Assembly: GCA_019637095.1 (NCBI GenBank)
Contig: JAHBWG010000014.1
Span: 60,392-124,391 of the forward strand
Origin: Sandaracinaceae bacterium
Lineage (GTDB): Bacteria > Myxococcota_A > Polyangia > Polyangiales > Sandaracinaceae
Length of the DNA: 64,000 nt
Direction: 5' to 3'
Positions 49,130-58,200 of the stretch are shown in pieces. A model generated the notes under the pieces. That model was not told where the DNA came from. It saw only the letters and a list, made by a program, of their open reading frames with translations, and ran no database searches. The position numbers and the translations under genes are program-made. Numbering within the stretch: position 1 is the stretch's first letter; each line of letters starts with the position of its first letter.

Positions 49130-50497
49130 ATGAACACGATGGCTTGCTGGGTAGGACGAATCTCTGACCACCGCGTCGCGCGCCGCTCCGTCGCGCTCGG
49201 CGTGGTCGCGGCGCTGGCGGTCGTCGGCTGCGCGAAGAGCACGCTCCGCGACCCGACCGACGGTGGCGTCGGGGGCGACGACGGCGGGACGGCGCCGCGC
49301 GAGCTCGGCCCGGGCGACCCGCGCGCGTGTGCGACGGCGCCGCTCTTGCCGAACGATCACCGCCTGCGCGTCGATCCGACGGGCGCGACGCCGCCGCCCG
49401 CGGGCTCGTGCTTCCGCGCGTCGATCTTCGGGTTCGACGAGTATGACACCCGCTATCGCGAGCTGTCGTATCGCATCGAGGTGCCCGCGCGCACCGGCGT
49501 CGAGCTCACCGTGTCCGAGACGGATCGCATCCCGTACCTCGCGTTGGTCGAGGGCTGCGACGTCGCGCCGGGAGAAGAACGCTGCGTCACCTACGGCGCG
49601 TCCACGCTCTTCGAGTCGACGCCCGGCGTCTTCTTCTTCGGCAACCCCGAGGGCGTGACCAAGCCTCTCGTCCTGAGCCTGCGTTGGAGTGGCCTGGGTG
49701 ACGAGGCGATCCCTACGCCATTCACCCTCGAGACGCGGAGCTTCTCGTTGCCCGCGGAGGCCGCGTGCGAGGCCGCGCGCCCGCTCGCGCCCGGCGCGCT
49801 CCTCCCGGCGCGCTCCGAGCGCGGCGGCACGTACGAGAACTGGCACTGCATTCGGCTCCCCGAGGCGCACTTCCACGAGATCACCATCCCCGCATGGCAC
49901 CAGACGGTCGCGCTCCCCGACTCGCAGGTGCTCCGGCAGCGTGCGGAGTGCGGGTGTGATCCGCGCGGCGGGTACACGAACCTGCTCGACAACTTCACCG
50001 ACGCGCCGCGGACCGTCGTGCTCGAGCGCGACCCGTCCCAGCCGCTCGGCGTGCGCTACGCGCCGCTGCCGCCCAACGCCACGTGCGAGCGCGCGAGCCG
50101 GCTCGACGTCGCGGGCAGCGAAGGGGCGATGCGACCCCTCGAGGTCACGCCCTACGCGCGCGGCGTGGCGGAGTGGCGTCCCGATGCATGCAGCGCGACC
50201 AACGAGGCGATCTGGTACCGCGTCACCGTCCCGGCGGGTCGCACCGTGCGGGTGCGTGGGCGGGTGAGCGGGAGCCCCTACCTCGCGCTCTTCGCGCTCC
50301 CGGGCGCTTGCACGGGCGAGCCCTCGGAGGGATGCGACCGCGGCGAGAACACGTCGATCGACGAAGCGTTCACCCATCTCCACCTCGACCTCGCGAACCC
50401 AAGCACCGAAGCGGTCGAGCGCGTGCTCGTTCTGGGCTACGAGGGCCCCGACTCCGGCCCGCTCGCGGGGACCCTCGGCGCGCATCTCCTCGAGTGA
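49130..50497 (+). CDS. lipoprotein with PPC-like domains
   Basis: 455 residues from ATG 49130 (ATG 49139 also possible). The signal peptide ends in lipobox LAVVGC, followed by a Gly/Asp linker. The mature protein repeats a unit of about 140 residues: RIEVPARTGVELTVSETDRI, EITIPAWHQTVALPDSQVL, RVTVPAGRTVRVRGRVSGSP, each preceded by a Cys and followed by a YLALF-type strand, so three PPC-like beta domains are likely. Such proteins are common and uncharacterised in myxobacteria. A perfect hairpin follows at 50581. Confidence 0.7.
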   Translation: MNTMACWVGRISDHRVARRSVALGVVAALAVVGCAKSTLRDPTDGGVGGDDGGTAPRELGPGDPRACATAPLLPNDHRLRVDPTGATPPPAGSCFRASIFGFDEYDTRYRELSYRIEVPARTGVELTVSETDRIPYLALVEGCDVAPGEERCVTYGASTLFESTPGVFFFGNPEGVTKPLVLSLRWSGLGDEAIPTPFTLETRSFSLPAEAACEAARPLAPGALLPARSERGGTYENWHCIRLPEAHFHEITIPAWHQTVALPDSQVLRQRAECGCDPRGGYTNLLDNFTDAPRTVVLERDPSQPLGVRYAPLPPNATCERASRLDVAGSEGAMRPLEVTPYARGVAEWRPDACSATNEAIWYRVTVPAGRTVRVRGRVSGSPYLALFALPGACTGEPSEGCDRGENTSIDEAFTHLHLDLANPSTEAVERVLVLGYEGPDSGPLAGTLGAHLLE

Positions 50498-50580
50498 CGC
50501 CCGAGCCGCGCGGACGCTCTGACGTGCCCTAGGCCTCAGGGTACCCGCTCGACGGACGAGGAGCTCGCGCCGAGACGCGA

Positions 50581-50605
50581 AGCCGCCGAGAGACCCTCGG
50601 CGGCT
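50581..50605. terminator. hairpin between convergent genes
   Basis: AGCCGCCGAG-AGACC-CTCGGCGGCT is a perfect 10-base stem with a 5-base loop, 84 bases after the lipoprotein stop and 165 bases before the end of the convergent receiver gene. It has no T-run, so any termination would be atypical. The 272-base gap contains nothing else convincing. Confidence 0.45.
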
Positions 50606-50769
50606 GCGCCACGCCACGCGAATCTCATCGGGTCGCGCACGCGAGACCGGACGGGTCTGGTTCCCGCTTCTGTTCGGCCGCGTCGCGCGGGCGCTCGAGA
50701 GACCGCGCCGCGCGGCGGCGGCGCGCCTCAGAGGTCCCCGCCGTGGAGCGGGCCACGCCGGGGACGCGC

Positions 50770-51174
50770 TCACCCGCGCGGGCGTGGCGCCAGCGCCGCG
50801 GCCTCGCTCCCGCGCAGCACGGCCTCCACCTCGGCGAGGTGGCACGGCTTGCCGAGCACGGCGTGCGCGCCGCGCAGCCGCTCGAGCGCGCGCGGGTCGC
50901 CCGTCATGACGACGAGCGGGATGCCCTCGGTCGCGCAGTGGAGCACGACCGCTTCGCTCGTCTCGCTCGGGCCCAGGCGCCAGTCGCAGACGACCAGGTC
51001 GTAGCGTTCGACCTCGACGAAGGCGCGCGCCTGCGTCGCGGTCTCGACGGCGATGAGGTCCACGCCGAGCGGCTCCGCGATGCGCAGCCAGAGCGCGCGC
51101 ACCATCGAGTCGTCGTCGAGCAGGAGCACCCGCCGCGCGGGCGGGCGAGCCGGTCGGGTTCGCCCGCCCGCCAT
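50770..51174 (-). CDS. stand-alone receiver-domain protein
   Basis: 134 residues from ATG 51174. It is a single receiver domain: RVLLLDDDSMVRALW with the acid pair, YDLVVCDWRLGPSE with phospho-acceptor Asp (about 68), PLVVMTGDPRAL with Thr, and VLGKPCHLAEVEAVL with Lys. There is no output domain, so it works like a CheY or as a phosphorelay intermediate. Its start overlaps the stop of a 59-residue membrane protein gene (TGATG). The kinase partner is unknown and not adjacent. Confidence 0.8.
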   Translation of the reverse strand: MAGGRTRPARPPARRVLLLDDDSMVRALWLRIAEPLGVDLIAVETATQARAFVEVERYDLVVCDWRLGPSETSEAVVLHCATEGIPLVVMTGDPRALERLRGAHAVLGKPCHLAEVEAVLRGSEAAALAPRPRG

Positions 51175-51353
51175 CACGGACCTCGCTCGAAGAAGAACTG
51201 CCAGAGGATGACCAACACGAGCGGCAGCACGAGCCAGAGGAGCACGCGGTGCGGGCTCCCAGTGGCCGCGCCCGGGGTGCCCGGCTCGGGCTCCGCGGCG
51301 CGCTCGGTGGGCGCCGCGCCCTCGTCGGGGCGCGGCTCGATCGACGAGCTCAT
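51174..51353 (-). CDS. 59-residue single-pass membrane protein
   Basis: ATG 51353. The product starts MSSSIEPRPDEGAAPTERAA, a flexible acidic/Pro-rich segment, and ends with one clear membrane helix (VLLWLVLPLVLVILWQFFFE) plus RGP. It probably exposes its N-terminus to one side and anchors by its C-terminal helix. The stop codon shares a base with the receiver gene's ATG, an arrangement implying translational coupling. Coding-type third positions and the coupling support a real gene; the function is unknown. Confidence 0.6.
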   Translation of the reverse strand: MSSSIEPRPDEGAAPTERAAEPEPGTPGAATGSPHRVLLWLVLPLVLVILWQFFFERGP

Positions 51354-51444
51354 GGTTCACGACCTCTCTCGCGCGCTGCGCGCGCGGACCGACACACTGG
51401 AGCGGGGCGGCGCGCGGCTCACCGCGAGCGGCGCGCCGGCCGCG

Positions 51445-51804
51445 CTATGGGTCGGAGGCGTGATCGGAGCGGGAGCGCGCGACGCGCTGCCAAGAGGGTC
51501 GCGCCCGCGCCGTGGTCTGGCTCGGGCGCGCGGCGAGCGCGCGCGGTGCGTCCGAAGGAGCGGGCAGGCGCGCGACGCGCGCCGAGGTCACGGTGCCGGC
51601 GGAGCGGGCCTCGCCGGCGTCGGCCGGCGCGATCGCGCACGCGTCGGCGTGCCCGATCGTCGCCTCGTCGAGCGGCGCGGGCTCCGGCGCGTCCGCGCTC
51701 GCGAACGCGGAGCCCAACCAGAGCGCGGCGACGAGGAAGGCCCGGAGCACGACGACTAGGGTGAGGCCCCGACCGCTCGGGCGCAAGCGGCGGCCGCATG
51801 ACAC
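51445..51804 (-). CDS. possible exported hypothetical protein
   Basis: 119 residues. VVVLRAFLVAALWLGSAFAS resembles a signal peptide with cleavage near SADA. The rest is Ala/Arg/Ser-rich without recognisable domain. It is divergent from the fatty-acyl-AMP ligase gene (31 bases between starts). A downstream start such as an in-frame GTG in the VVV stretch is possible. Support is limited to the signal peptide. Confidence 0.4.
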   Translation of the reverse strand: MSCGRRLRPSGRGLTLVVVLRAFLVAALWLGSAFASADAPEPAPLDEATIGHADACAIAPADAGEARSAGTVTSARVARLPAPSDAPRALAARPSQTTARARPSWQRVARSRSDHASDP

Positions 51805-51835
51805 GCGCGCGCCGGCCGGCTATATGCGGGCCGCG

Positions 51836-53590
51836 ATGACCGAGAAGCTGTTGATCACCATGCCGCGCGCCCTCGAGGGCGCGGCGACCCGCACCGGCGC
51901 CGGGTTCACCTTCGTCAAGGACGACCGGAGCGAAGAGGACCACACGTTCGCCTCGCTCCTCGCGCGGGCGAAGTCGATCGCGGTCGCCCTCCACGGCCAC
52001 GGGATGAAGAAGGGCGACCACGTCGCGCTGATCCTGCCGGAGGCGGGCGACTTCATCCCGACGTTCCTCGGCATCGTGCAGGGCGGCGGCGTCCCCGTGC
52101 CGCTCTACCCGCCGATGGGCGTGGGTCAGCTCGGCGGCTACCTCGAACACTGTCAGCACATCGTCGGTGCCTCGCGCGCGAAGTGGCTCGTCACCAACCG
52201 CCAGATCCATGCGGTCATCGGCAAGGTGCACGAGAGCGCGCCGGACCTGCGGCAGATCCTCGGCATGAGCGACCTCGCCGGCGACCCCGCGCTGTGGCGC
52301 GATCCCGGCCTCACCCTCGACGACTCGGCGTTCATCCAGTTCACGAGCGGCTCGACCAGCCGCCCGAAGGGCGTCGTCGTCACGCACGGCAACCTCGCCG
52401 AGAACGCGCACGCGGTGATGCGCGTCGGGCTGAACAGCAACGACGAGGATCGCGGCGTCAGCTGGCTGCCGCTGTTCCACGACATGGGCCTCATCGGCTT
52501 CGTGATCGCGCCGATCTTCCACCGCGTCCCCGTCACGTTCATGTCGCCGATGACGTTCCTCAAGCGCCCGGCGACGTGGCTCGAGGTCTTGAGCAAGCAC
52601 CGCGGAACGATCACGTACGGCCCGAACTTCAGCTACGCGATCACCGCCAAGCGCGTGCGCGACCGCGACCTCGAGGGGCTCGACCTGTCGCACGTGCGCG
52701 TCGCGGGCTGCGGCGCCGAGCCGATCCAGGCGGACACCCTGCGCGCCTTCGCGGATCGCTTCGCGCGCGTCGGTTTCCGCGAGAAGGCGTTCGTCCCGAG
52801 CTACGGCATGGCCGAGTACACCCTCGCGATCGCGTTCAGCACCGGCATCCCGACCGACCGCGTCGACGCGGACCGGCTGTGGAGCGACGGCGTGGCGGCG
52901 CCGGTCGAAGAGGGCGGCGTCGAGATCGTCGGCTGCGGTCGCGCGTTCCCCGAGCACGGCATCCGCGTCGTCGAGGTGGAGTCTCGCGAGGTCCTGCCCG
53001 ACCGCCGCGTCGGCGAGATCGAGGTGAGCGGCCCGAGCGTGATGCGCGGCTACTTCGAGCAGGACGAGATCACCGCGCAGACGGTCTCGCCGGACGGGTG
53101 GCTGCGCACGGGCGATCTCGGCTACCTCGTCGACGGCGCCGTCTTCATCTGCGGCCGCGCCAAGGACGTCATCATCGTGAACGGCAAGAACTACTACCCG
53201 CAGGACCTCGAGTGGGCGGGCAGCGAGGTGCCCGGCGTGCGCGCGGGCAACGTGATCGCGTTCCCGACGTTCCGCGAAGGGCTCGGCCGCGAGGCGGTGG
53301 TCGTGGTCGCGGAGACCAAGCAGAAGGACGGCCGCGCGGAGCTCGCGCGCGACGTCAAGACGGAGATCGCGCAGCGCACGGGCTTGACCGTCGACGAGGT
53401 CGTGATCGTCGACGCGGGCACGATCCCGAAGACCTCGAGCGGCAAGCTCCAGCGCAACCGGGCGCGCGCCCTCTACGAGGAGAACGCCCTCGACAAGCGC
53501 GAGGACGAGGGCGCGCTGAAGATCGCGGGCCGGCTCGTCGAGAGCCAGCTCGCGCACCTCAAGCTCGGGATCTTCGGCAAGAAGAGTTGA
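51836..53590 (+). CDS. fatty-acyl-AMP ligase (FadD32-like FAAL)
   Basis: 584 residues from ATG 51836, nine bases after a TATATG box. ANL-superfamily motifs: FIQFTSGSTSRPKGVVVTHG (AMP-binding P-loop), SWLPLFHDMGLIGFVIAPIF and PSYGMAEYTLAIAFSTG are the FAAL forms, then GWLRTGDLGYLVDGAVFICG, KDVIIVNGKNYYPQDLEW and the C-terminal KTSSGKLQRNRAR with catalytic Lys. FAALs activate fatty acids as acyl-AMP and load acyl carrier proteins of polyketide or lipopeptide pathways. No carrier protein or synthase is adjacent, so the acceptor must lie elsewhere or differ. Confidence 0.9.
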   Translation: MTEKLLITMPRALEGAATRTGAGFTFVKDDRSEEDHTFASLLARAKSIAVALHGHGMKKGDHVALILPEAGDFIPTFLGIVQGGGVPVPLYPPMGVGQLGGYLEHCQHIVGASRAKWLVTNRQIHAVIGKVHESAPDLRQILGMSDLAGDPALWRDPGLTLDDSAFIQFTSGSTSRPKGVVVTHGNLAENAHAVMRVGLNSNDEDRGVSWLPLFHDMGLIGFVIAPIFHRVPVTFMSPMTFLKRPATWLEVLSKHRGTITYGPNFSYAITAKRVRDRDLEGLDLSHVRVAGCGAEPIQADTLRAFADRFARVGFREKAFVPSYGMAEYTLAIAFSTGIPTDRVDADRLWSDGVAAPVEEGGVEIVGCGRAFPEHGIRVVEVESREVLPDRRVGEIEVSGPSVMRGYFEQDEITAQTVSPDGWLRTGDLGYLVDGAVFICGRAKDVIIVNGKNYYPQDLEWAGSEVPGVRAGNVIAFPTFREGLGREAVVVVAETKQKDGRAELARDVKTEIAQRTGLTVDEVVIVDAGTIPKTSSGKLQRNRARALYEENALDKREDEGALKIAGRLVESQLAHLKLGIFGKKS

Positions 53591-53702
53591 CGCGCCGCGC
53601 ACCGGGCGCGCCAACCATGCGACAGTTCGCGCCACGCCGGTGCGCCGCGCCGCCGCGTGCGGCATCTGGTCGAGGGCGGCTCGCTCGCGCTACGAGATCC
53701 CC

Positions 53703-55259
53703 ATGCCTCCGACACGAACCGCTCTGGGCCCTCTCCTCGGTACGGCGCTGCTCCTCGCGTGCTCCGGATCGCACCCGGTCGGGAGCTGCCGCTCGCGCTC
53801 CGACTGCGGGTCCAACGAGGCGTGCGTCGACCTGCGCTGCGTCCCGGACGCGAGAGAAGACGCGGGGCGCGCGGACGCGGGCGGCGCGCTCGACGCGGGC
53901 GCCGTGGATGCGGGCGCCGTGGATGCGGGCGCCCACGACGCGGGCGCCGCGGACGCGAGCCCGGACGCGGCGCCCACGTGCACGAGGGCGTGTGGCGAGA
54001 TCGACGTCGACGGCAACGGTCGGGTGGAGGACTCGGACTTCGCGGAGCTGCCCGAAGCCGTCGTCACCGACGCGTGCCTGCGCGCCGCCGCCGACGTCAA
54101 CCGCGACGGAGCCTACGACGCCGAGGACACCCACGCGCTGCTCGCCGTCGTGGCGGGCGCGGCGCGCGCGGTGTGCGAGCCCTGCGGCGGGTGCGCAGAC
54201 CTCGACGGGGACTCGGACGTCGACGTCGCGGACGCCGAGCTCGCCGCGCGCCTGCGCGCGGGTACGCCGACGACGTGCGAGCTGCTCTCCGCCGACGTGC
54301 TCCGCGAGGGCCGCCTCGGCGAGCGCGCCGCGTGGCTCGTCGCCGCGATCGCCGACGGCCGCGTCGAGCCCACCTGCGGCGCGTGCGCCGACACGTGGAC
54401 CTGCGGCGACCTGAACCAGGACGGCACGGTCAGCGTGCTCGACGTCATCCGCGCGATCGGCGCGGCGACGTCGACGGACGCGGTGACGCCGTGCGCGTTC
54501 GCGGCCGGCGACGTCATCGGGGACGGCGTGATCGACCGTCGCGACGGATTCGCGATCACCGCCATCGTCCTCGGGACCCTGCTCGGCTCGGGCGACGTCG
54601 CGTGCGAGCCGTGCCCGCCGCGGCGCTGCGGCGACGTGAACGCCGACGGCGCCGTCGGCAGCGGGGACACGATCGTCATCCGCAGCATCGAGCTCGGGAC
54701 GCGCGAGGCGAACCTGTGCGAGCGCGCGCACGCGGACATCAACGCGGACGGGCGCGTGAACGCGCGCGACGCCAACCTCGCGCGCGACATCTTCCTCGGG
54801 CGCGCGGCGCCCGAGGAGCGCTGCCCGATCTGCACCGCGATCTGCGGCGACGTGACGCAGGACGGCATGCTCACGCGCGCCGACCTCGCGAGGCTCGGAG
54901 AGGCGGGCTCGTCCGTCCTGACGATCTGCGAGCGCGACTCGGCCGACCTCGACGGAGACGGCACGGTCGGCCCGCGCGACGAGCGCCTGCTCGAGGCCGC
55001 GATCATGGGACGGCAGAGCACCCCGCACCCGTGCCCGGTGTGCACGGGCGTCTGCGGCGACGTCGACCAGAACGGGATGGTCACCGCGGCCGACCGCAGC
55101 GCGATCACCGCGCTGCTCTCGGAGGGCCGGTTGCCGACCGCGTGCCAGCTCTCGGAGGGCGACGTCGACTTCGATGGAGACGTCGACGAGGTCGATCGCG
55201 ACCTGATCACGCAGATCATCGCCGGCACCCCGCCCGCGTCGCCGTGCGGGCGCCCCTGA
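53703..55259 (+). CDS. lipoprotein of six tandem dockerin-like modules
   Basis: 518 residues. Signal peptide with lipobox LLLAC (Cys about 18), one Cys-rich SRSDCGSNEACVDLRC segment and a DAG linker. From about residue 100 to the end there are twelve EF-hand-like half motifs of dockerin type I style (CGDLNQDGTVSVLDVIRAIG, CGDVNADGAVGSGDTIVIRS, ADINADGRVNARDANLARDI and so on), organised as six pairs. Most pairs begin with C-x-x-C...CGD. Dockerins bind Ca2+ and usually attach proteins to cohesins. Six in series on a lipid anchor is unusual; no cohesin is seen here. Half motif 4 (SADVLREGRLGERAAWLV) is degenerate. Confidence 0.85.
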   Translation: MPPTRTALGPLLGTALLLACSGSHPVGSCRSRSDCGSNEACVDLRCVPDAREDAGRADAGGALDAGAVDAGAVDAGAHDAGAADASPDAAPTCTRACGEIDVDGNGRVEDSDFAELPEAVVTDACLRAAADVNRDGAYDAEDTHALLAVVAGAARAVCEPCGGCADLDGDSDVDVADAELAARLRAGTPTTCELLSADVLREGRLGERAAWLVAAIADGRVEPTCGACADTWTCGDLNQDGTVSVLDVIRAIGAATSTDAVTPCAFAAGDVIGDGVIDRRDGFAITAIVLGTLLGSGDVACEPCPPRRCGDVNADGAVGSGDTIVIRSIELGTREANLCERAHADINADGRVNARDANLARDIFLGRAAPEERCPICTAICGDVTQDGMLTRADLARLGEAGSSVLTICERDSADLDGDGTVGPRDERLLEAAIMGRQSTPHPCPVCTGVCGDVDQNGMVTAADRSAITALLSEGRLPTACQLSEGDVDFDGDVDEVDRDLITQIIAGTPPASPCGRP

Positions 55260-55285
55260 CCGAGCCGCTCGCGGAGCCCGCGCTC

Positions 55286-58200
55286 ATGGCCCGTACGTCC
55301 CGCACCGAGAGCCGCGTCGTCGAGCGCGACGCGCGCGCGCGCCGGGCGCACCTCGAGGAGGCGACGCGCACCGCGCGAGGGGCGGTGGTGCGCGTGCTCC
55401 TCGGGCAGGGCGCGGACGGCGCCGCGTACGCGCTCGCCTCGGGCGAGGAATCGGCGGAGCTCTGGCGCCTGCGCCCGGCCGCGGCCGGCTCCGAGGCGCG
55501 GCGGCGGCTCACGCTCCTCGCCGAGCTCTCGCACCCGTCGCTCCTGCCGATCGCGGCGGTCGGGCTCGATGGCGACCCGCCGACGGTGCTCGTGCGCGGC
55601 GGTCCTCGGTCTCGCGGCGCGCCGCCGGCGCTCGTGCGCGCTCACCTCGGCGAGCTCGCCGCGGCGCTCGCGCGCGCGCACGCCCTCGACATCGTGCACG
55701 GGCGCCTCGGTCCCGCGAGCGTCGCGCTCGACGCCGACTCGCGCCCGGCGCTCGACCTCTCCGGGCTCGACGTGTACGGCGTCGCCGCCGGGCCGCTCGC
55801 GCCGGAGCTCGCGCGCGGCGGCGCGCCGAGCGCGGCGAGCGATGTCTGGGGCCTCGCGACGCTCGCGGCGGGGGGTGACGAGGGCGCCCTCGCGCCGCTG
55901 CTCGCGCGCATGCGCGACCCGAGCCCCGAGCGCCGCCCGAGCGCGGGCGGCGTCGCGGCGGCGCTCGGTGTCCTCGACGAGCCGACCTCGCCGGGCGCGG
56001 CGCCCGAGCCCGAGATCGACCTCGGCGTCCCGCGCCGCCTCGGCGCCTACGAGCTGCTCGAGCTCCTCGGGGCGGGCGGCATGGGCCGCGTCTACCGCGC
56101 GCGCGACGCGGGGACGGGCGCGCTCGTCGCCGTCAAGGTGCTGCACACGGCCCTCGCGCGCGACGACGAGCTGCTCGCGCGCTTCCGCCGCGAGGCGCGC
56201 ATCCTCGCCGCCCTCGAGAGCCCGCACATCGTCCGCTTCGTCGGCGCGAACCAGCAAGACGACTTGCACTACCTCGTGATGGAGCACTTCGCCGGCGAGC
56301 CCGTCGACCGCGTGCTCGCGGCGCGCGGTCGGCTCCCGCTCGAGCTCGCGGCGAGCGTGATCGCGGACCTCGCGCGCGGGCTCGCCGAGGTGCACGCCCT
56401 CGGGCTCGTGCACCGCGACGTGAAGCCGGCGAACGTGCTCGTCGACCTCGACGCGACCCCGCCGCGCGTGAAGCTCTGCGACTTCGGGATCGCCCGCGGC
56501 GTCGGGCCCGAGGCCGAGGCGCTCACCGCCGCTGGCACGCCGGGCACGCTCCGGTACATGGCGCCCGAGCAGATCACCGGCGCGCCGCTCGACGCGCGCG
56601 CCGACGTCTACGCGCTCGGGCTCACCGCGTACGCGCTCCTCGCGGGCCGACCGCCGTTCGAGGGCTCGCCGCACGAGGTGATGCTCGCGCACGTCGGCAC
56701 CGAGCCGCCGCCCCTCTGCTCGCTCGAGCCATCGGTGCCGGGCTCCGTCGCCGACGTCGTGATGCGGTGCCTGGCCAAGGAGCCGGGCGCTCGCTACGCG
56801 GACGCAGCCGCGCTCCACGACGCGCTCCTCACCGCGTGGCGCGGCACGTCGGCGCCGACCGAGGCCGCGATCCCGCAGCGCATCGGCCTCGCGGGCGCGC
56901 CGCAGGTCTACGACTTCCGCTTCGCGTTGCGCGCGGCGCCGGAGGCGCTCTGGCCGTTCGTGTCGAACACCGAGCGGGTCAACCGCGCCGCCGGCCTCGA
57001 CGACGTCGAGTGGACGCACCACGCCGGCGACGGGGGGGTCGAGACGCGCGGTCGCTTCCGCGCCGCGGGCATGGAGCTGCGCTGGAAGGAGAACCCCTTC
57101 GAGTGGATCGCGCCCTCGCGGCTCGGCGTCGTGCGCGAGTACGAGGTCGGGCCGTTCGCCTGGTTGCGCAGCACCGTCGAGCTCGCGCCGGGAGAGACGG
57201 GTGGGACCGCGCTGCGCCACACGGTGGAGGTGCAGCCGCGGCACCTCCTCGGCCGCGCCGCGGCGGGCATCGAGGTCGGGCTCCGGCTGCGGCGCGCGTT
57301 CGAGCGCGTCTACGCCCGCATCGACGCGGCCTGCGTCGCCGCGCCGCGGGAGCGGACCGCGCGCGACGACCCGTTCGAGCCGCCGAGCGAGCCGGCCGCG
57401 GAGCTGCGGCGGCGCCTCGACGAGCGGCTCGCCCGGGTGCTCGCGCGCGGCGCCGATCCTCACGCCGTCGCGGCGCTCGAGGACGAGCTGCTCGCGGCGC
57501 CGGCCCCGCGGCTCGCGCGCCTGCGGCCGCGCGTCTTCGCGCGCGAGCGCGGCCTCGCCGAGCCCGCCGTGCTCCACGCGCTGCTCCTCGCCGCCGCCGA
57601 GGGCGTGCTCGAGCTGCGCTGGGATCTGATCTGCCCCGCGTGCCGGGTGCCGAGCGACGTCGCCGGCTCGCTGCGCGCGCTCGCGGAGCACGGGCGCTGC
57701 GAGGCCTGCGATCTCGACTACGCGCTCGACCTCGCGCGCTCGATCGAGCTCGTGCTCGCCGCGTCCCCCTCGCTGCGCCGGCCCGACGCCGGCGTCTACT
57801 GCCTCGGGGGGCCCGCGCACACCCCGCACGTCCTGGCGCAGCTGCGCCTGCCGCCGCGCGGGCGGTTCGTGCTCGACCTCGCGCTGCCGCCCGGGCCCTA
57901 CACGATCTCCGGACGCGGGCTGCCGCGCCGGTGGGACTTCACCGTCGCGCCGCGCGCGAGCCTCGCGCGCTGGCAGCTCGCGCTGCGCGCCGGTCCGCCG
58001 CCCGAGAGCGCGCGGAGCCTCGCGCCGGGGGCGCAGCAGATCGAGCTGACGAGCGACCTCGAGCGCGAGGTCGTCGTGCGGCTCGAGCGCGCGAGCCCCC
58101 GCGAGGACGCGTTCAGCGCCGCCGAGGCGGCGACCCACCCGCTCTTCCGGGAGCTCTTCCCGGCCGAGGTGCTCTCGCCCGACCGCCTCGTCTCGGTCGC

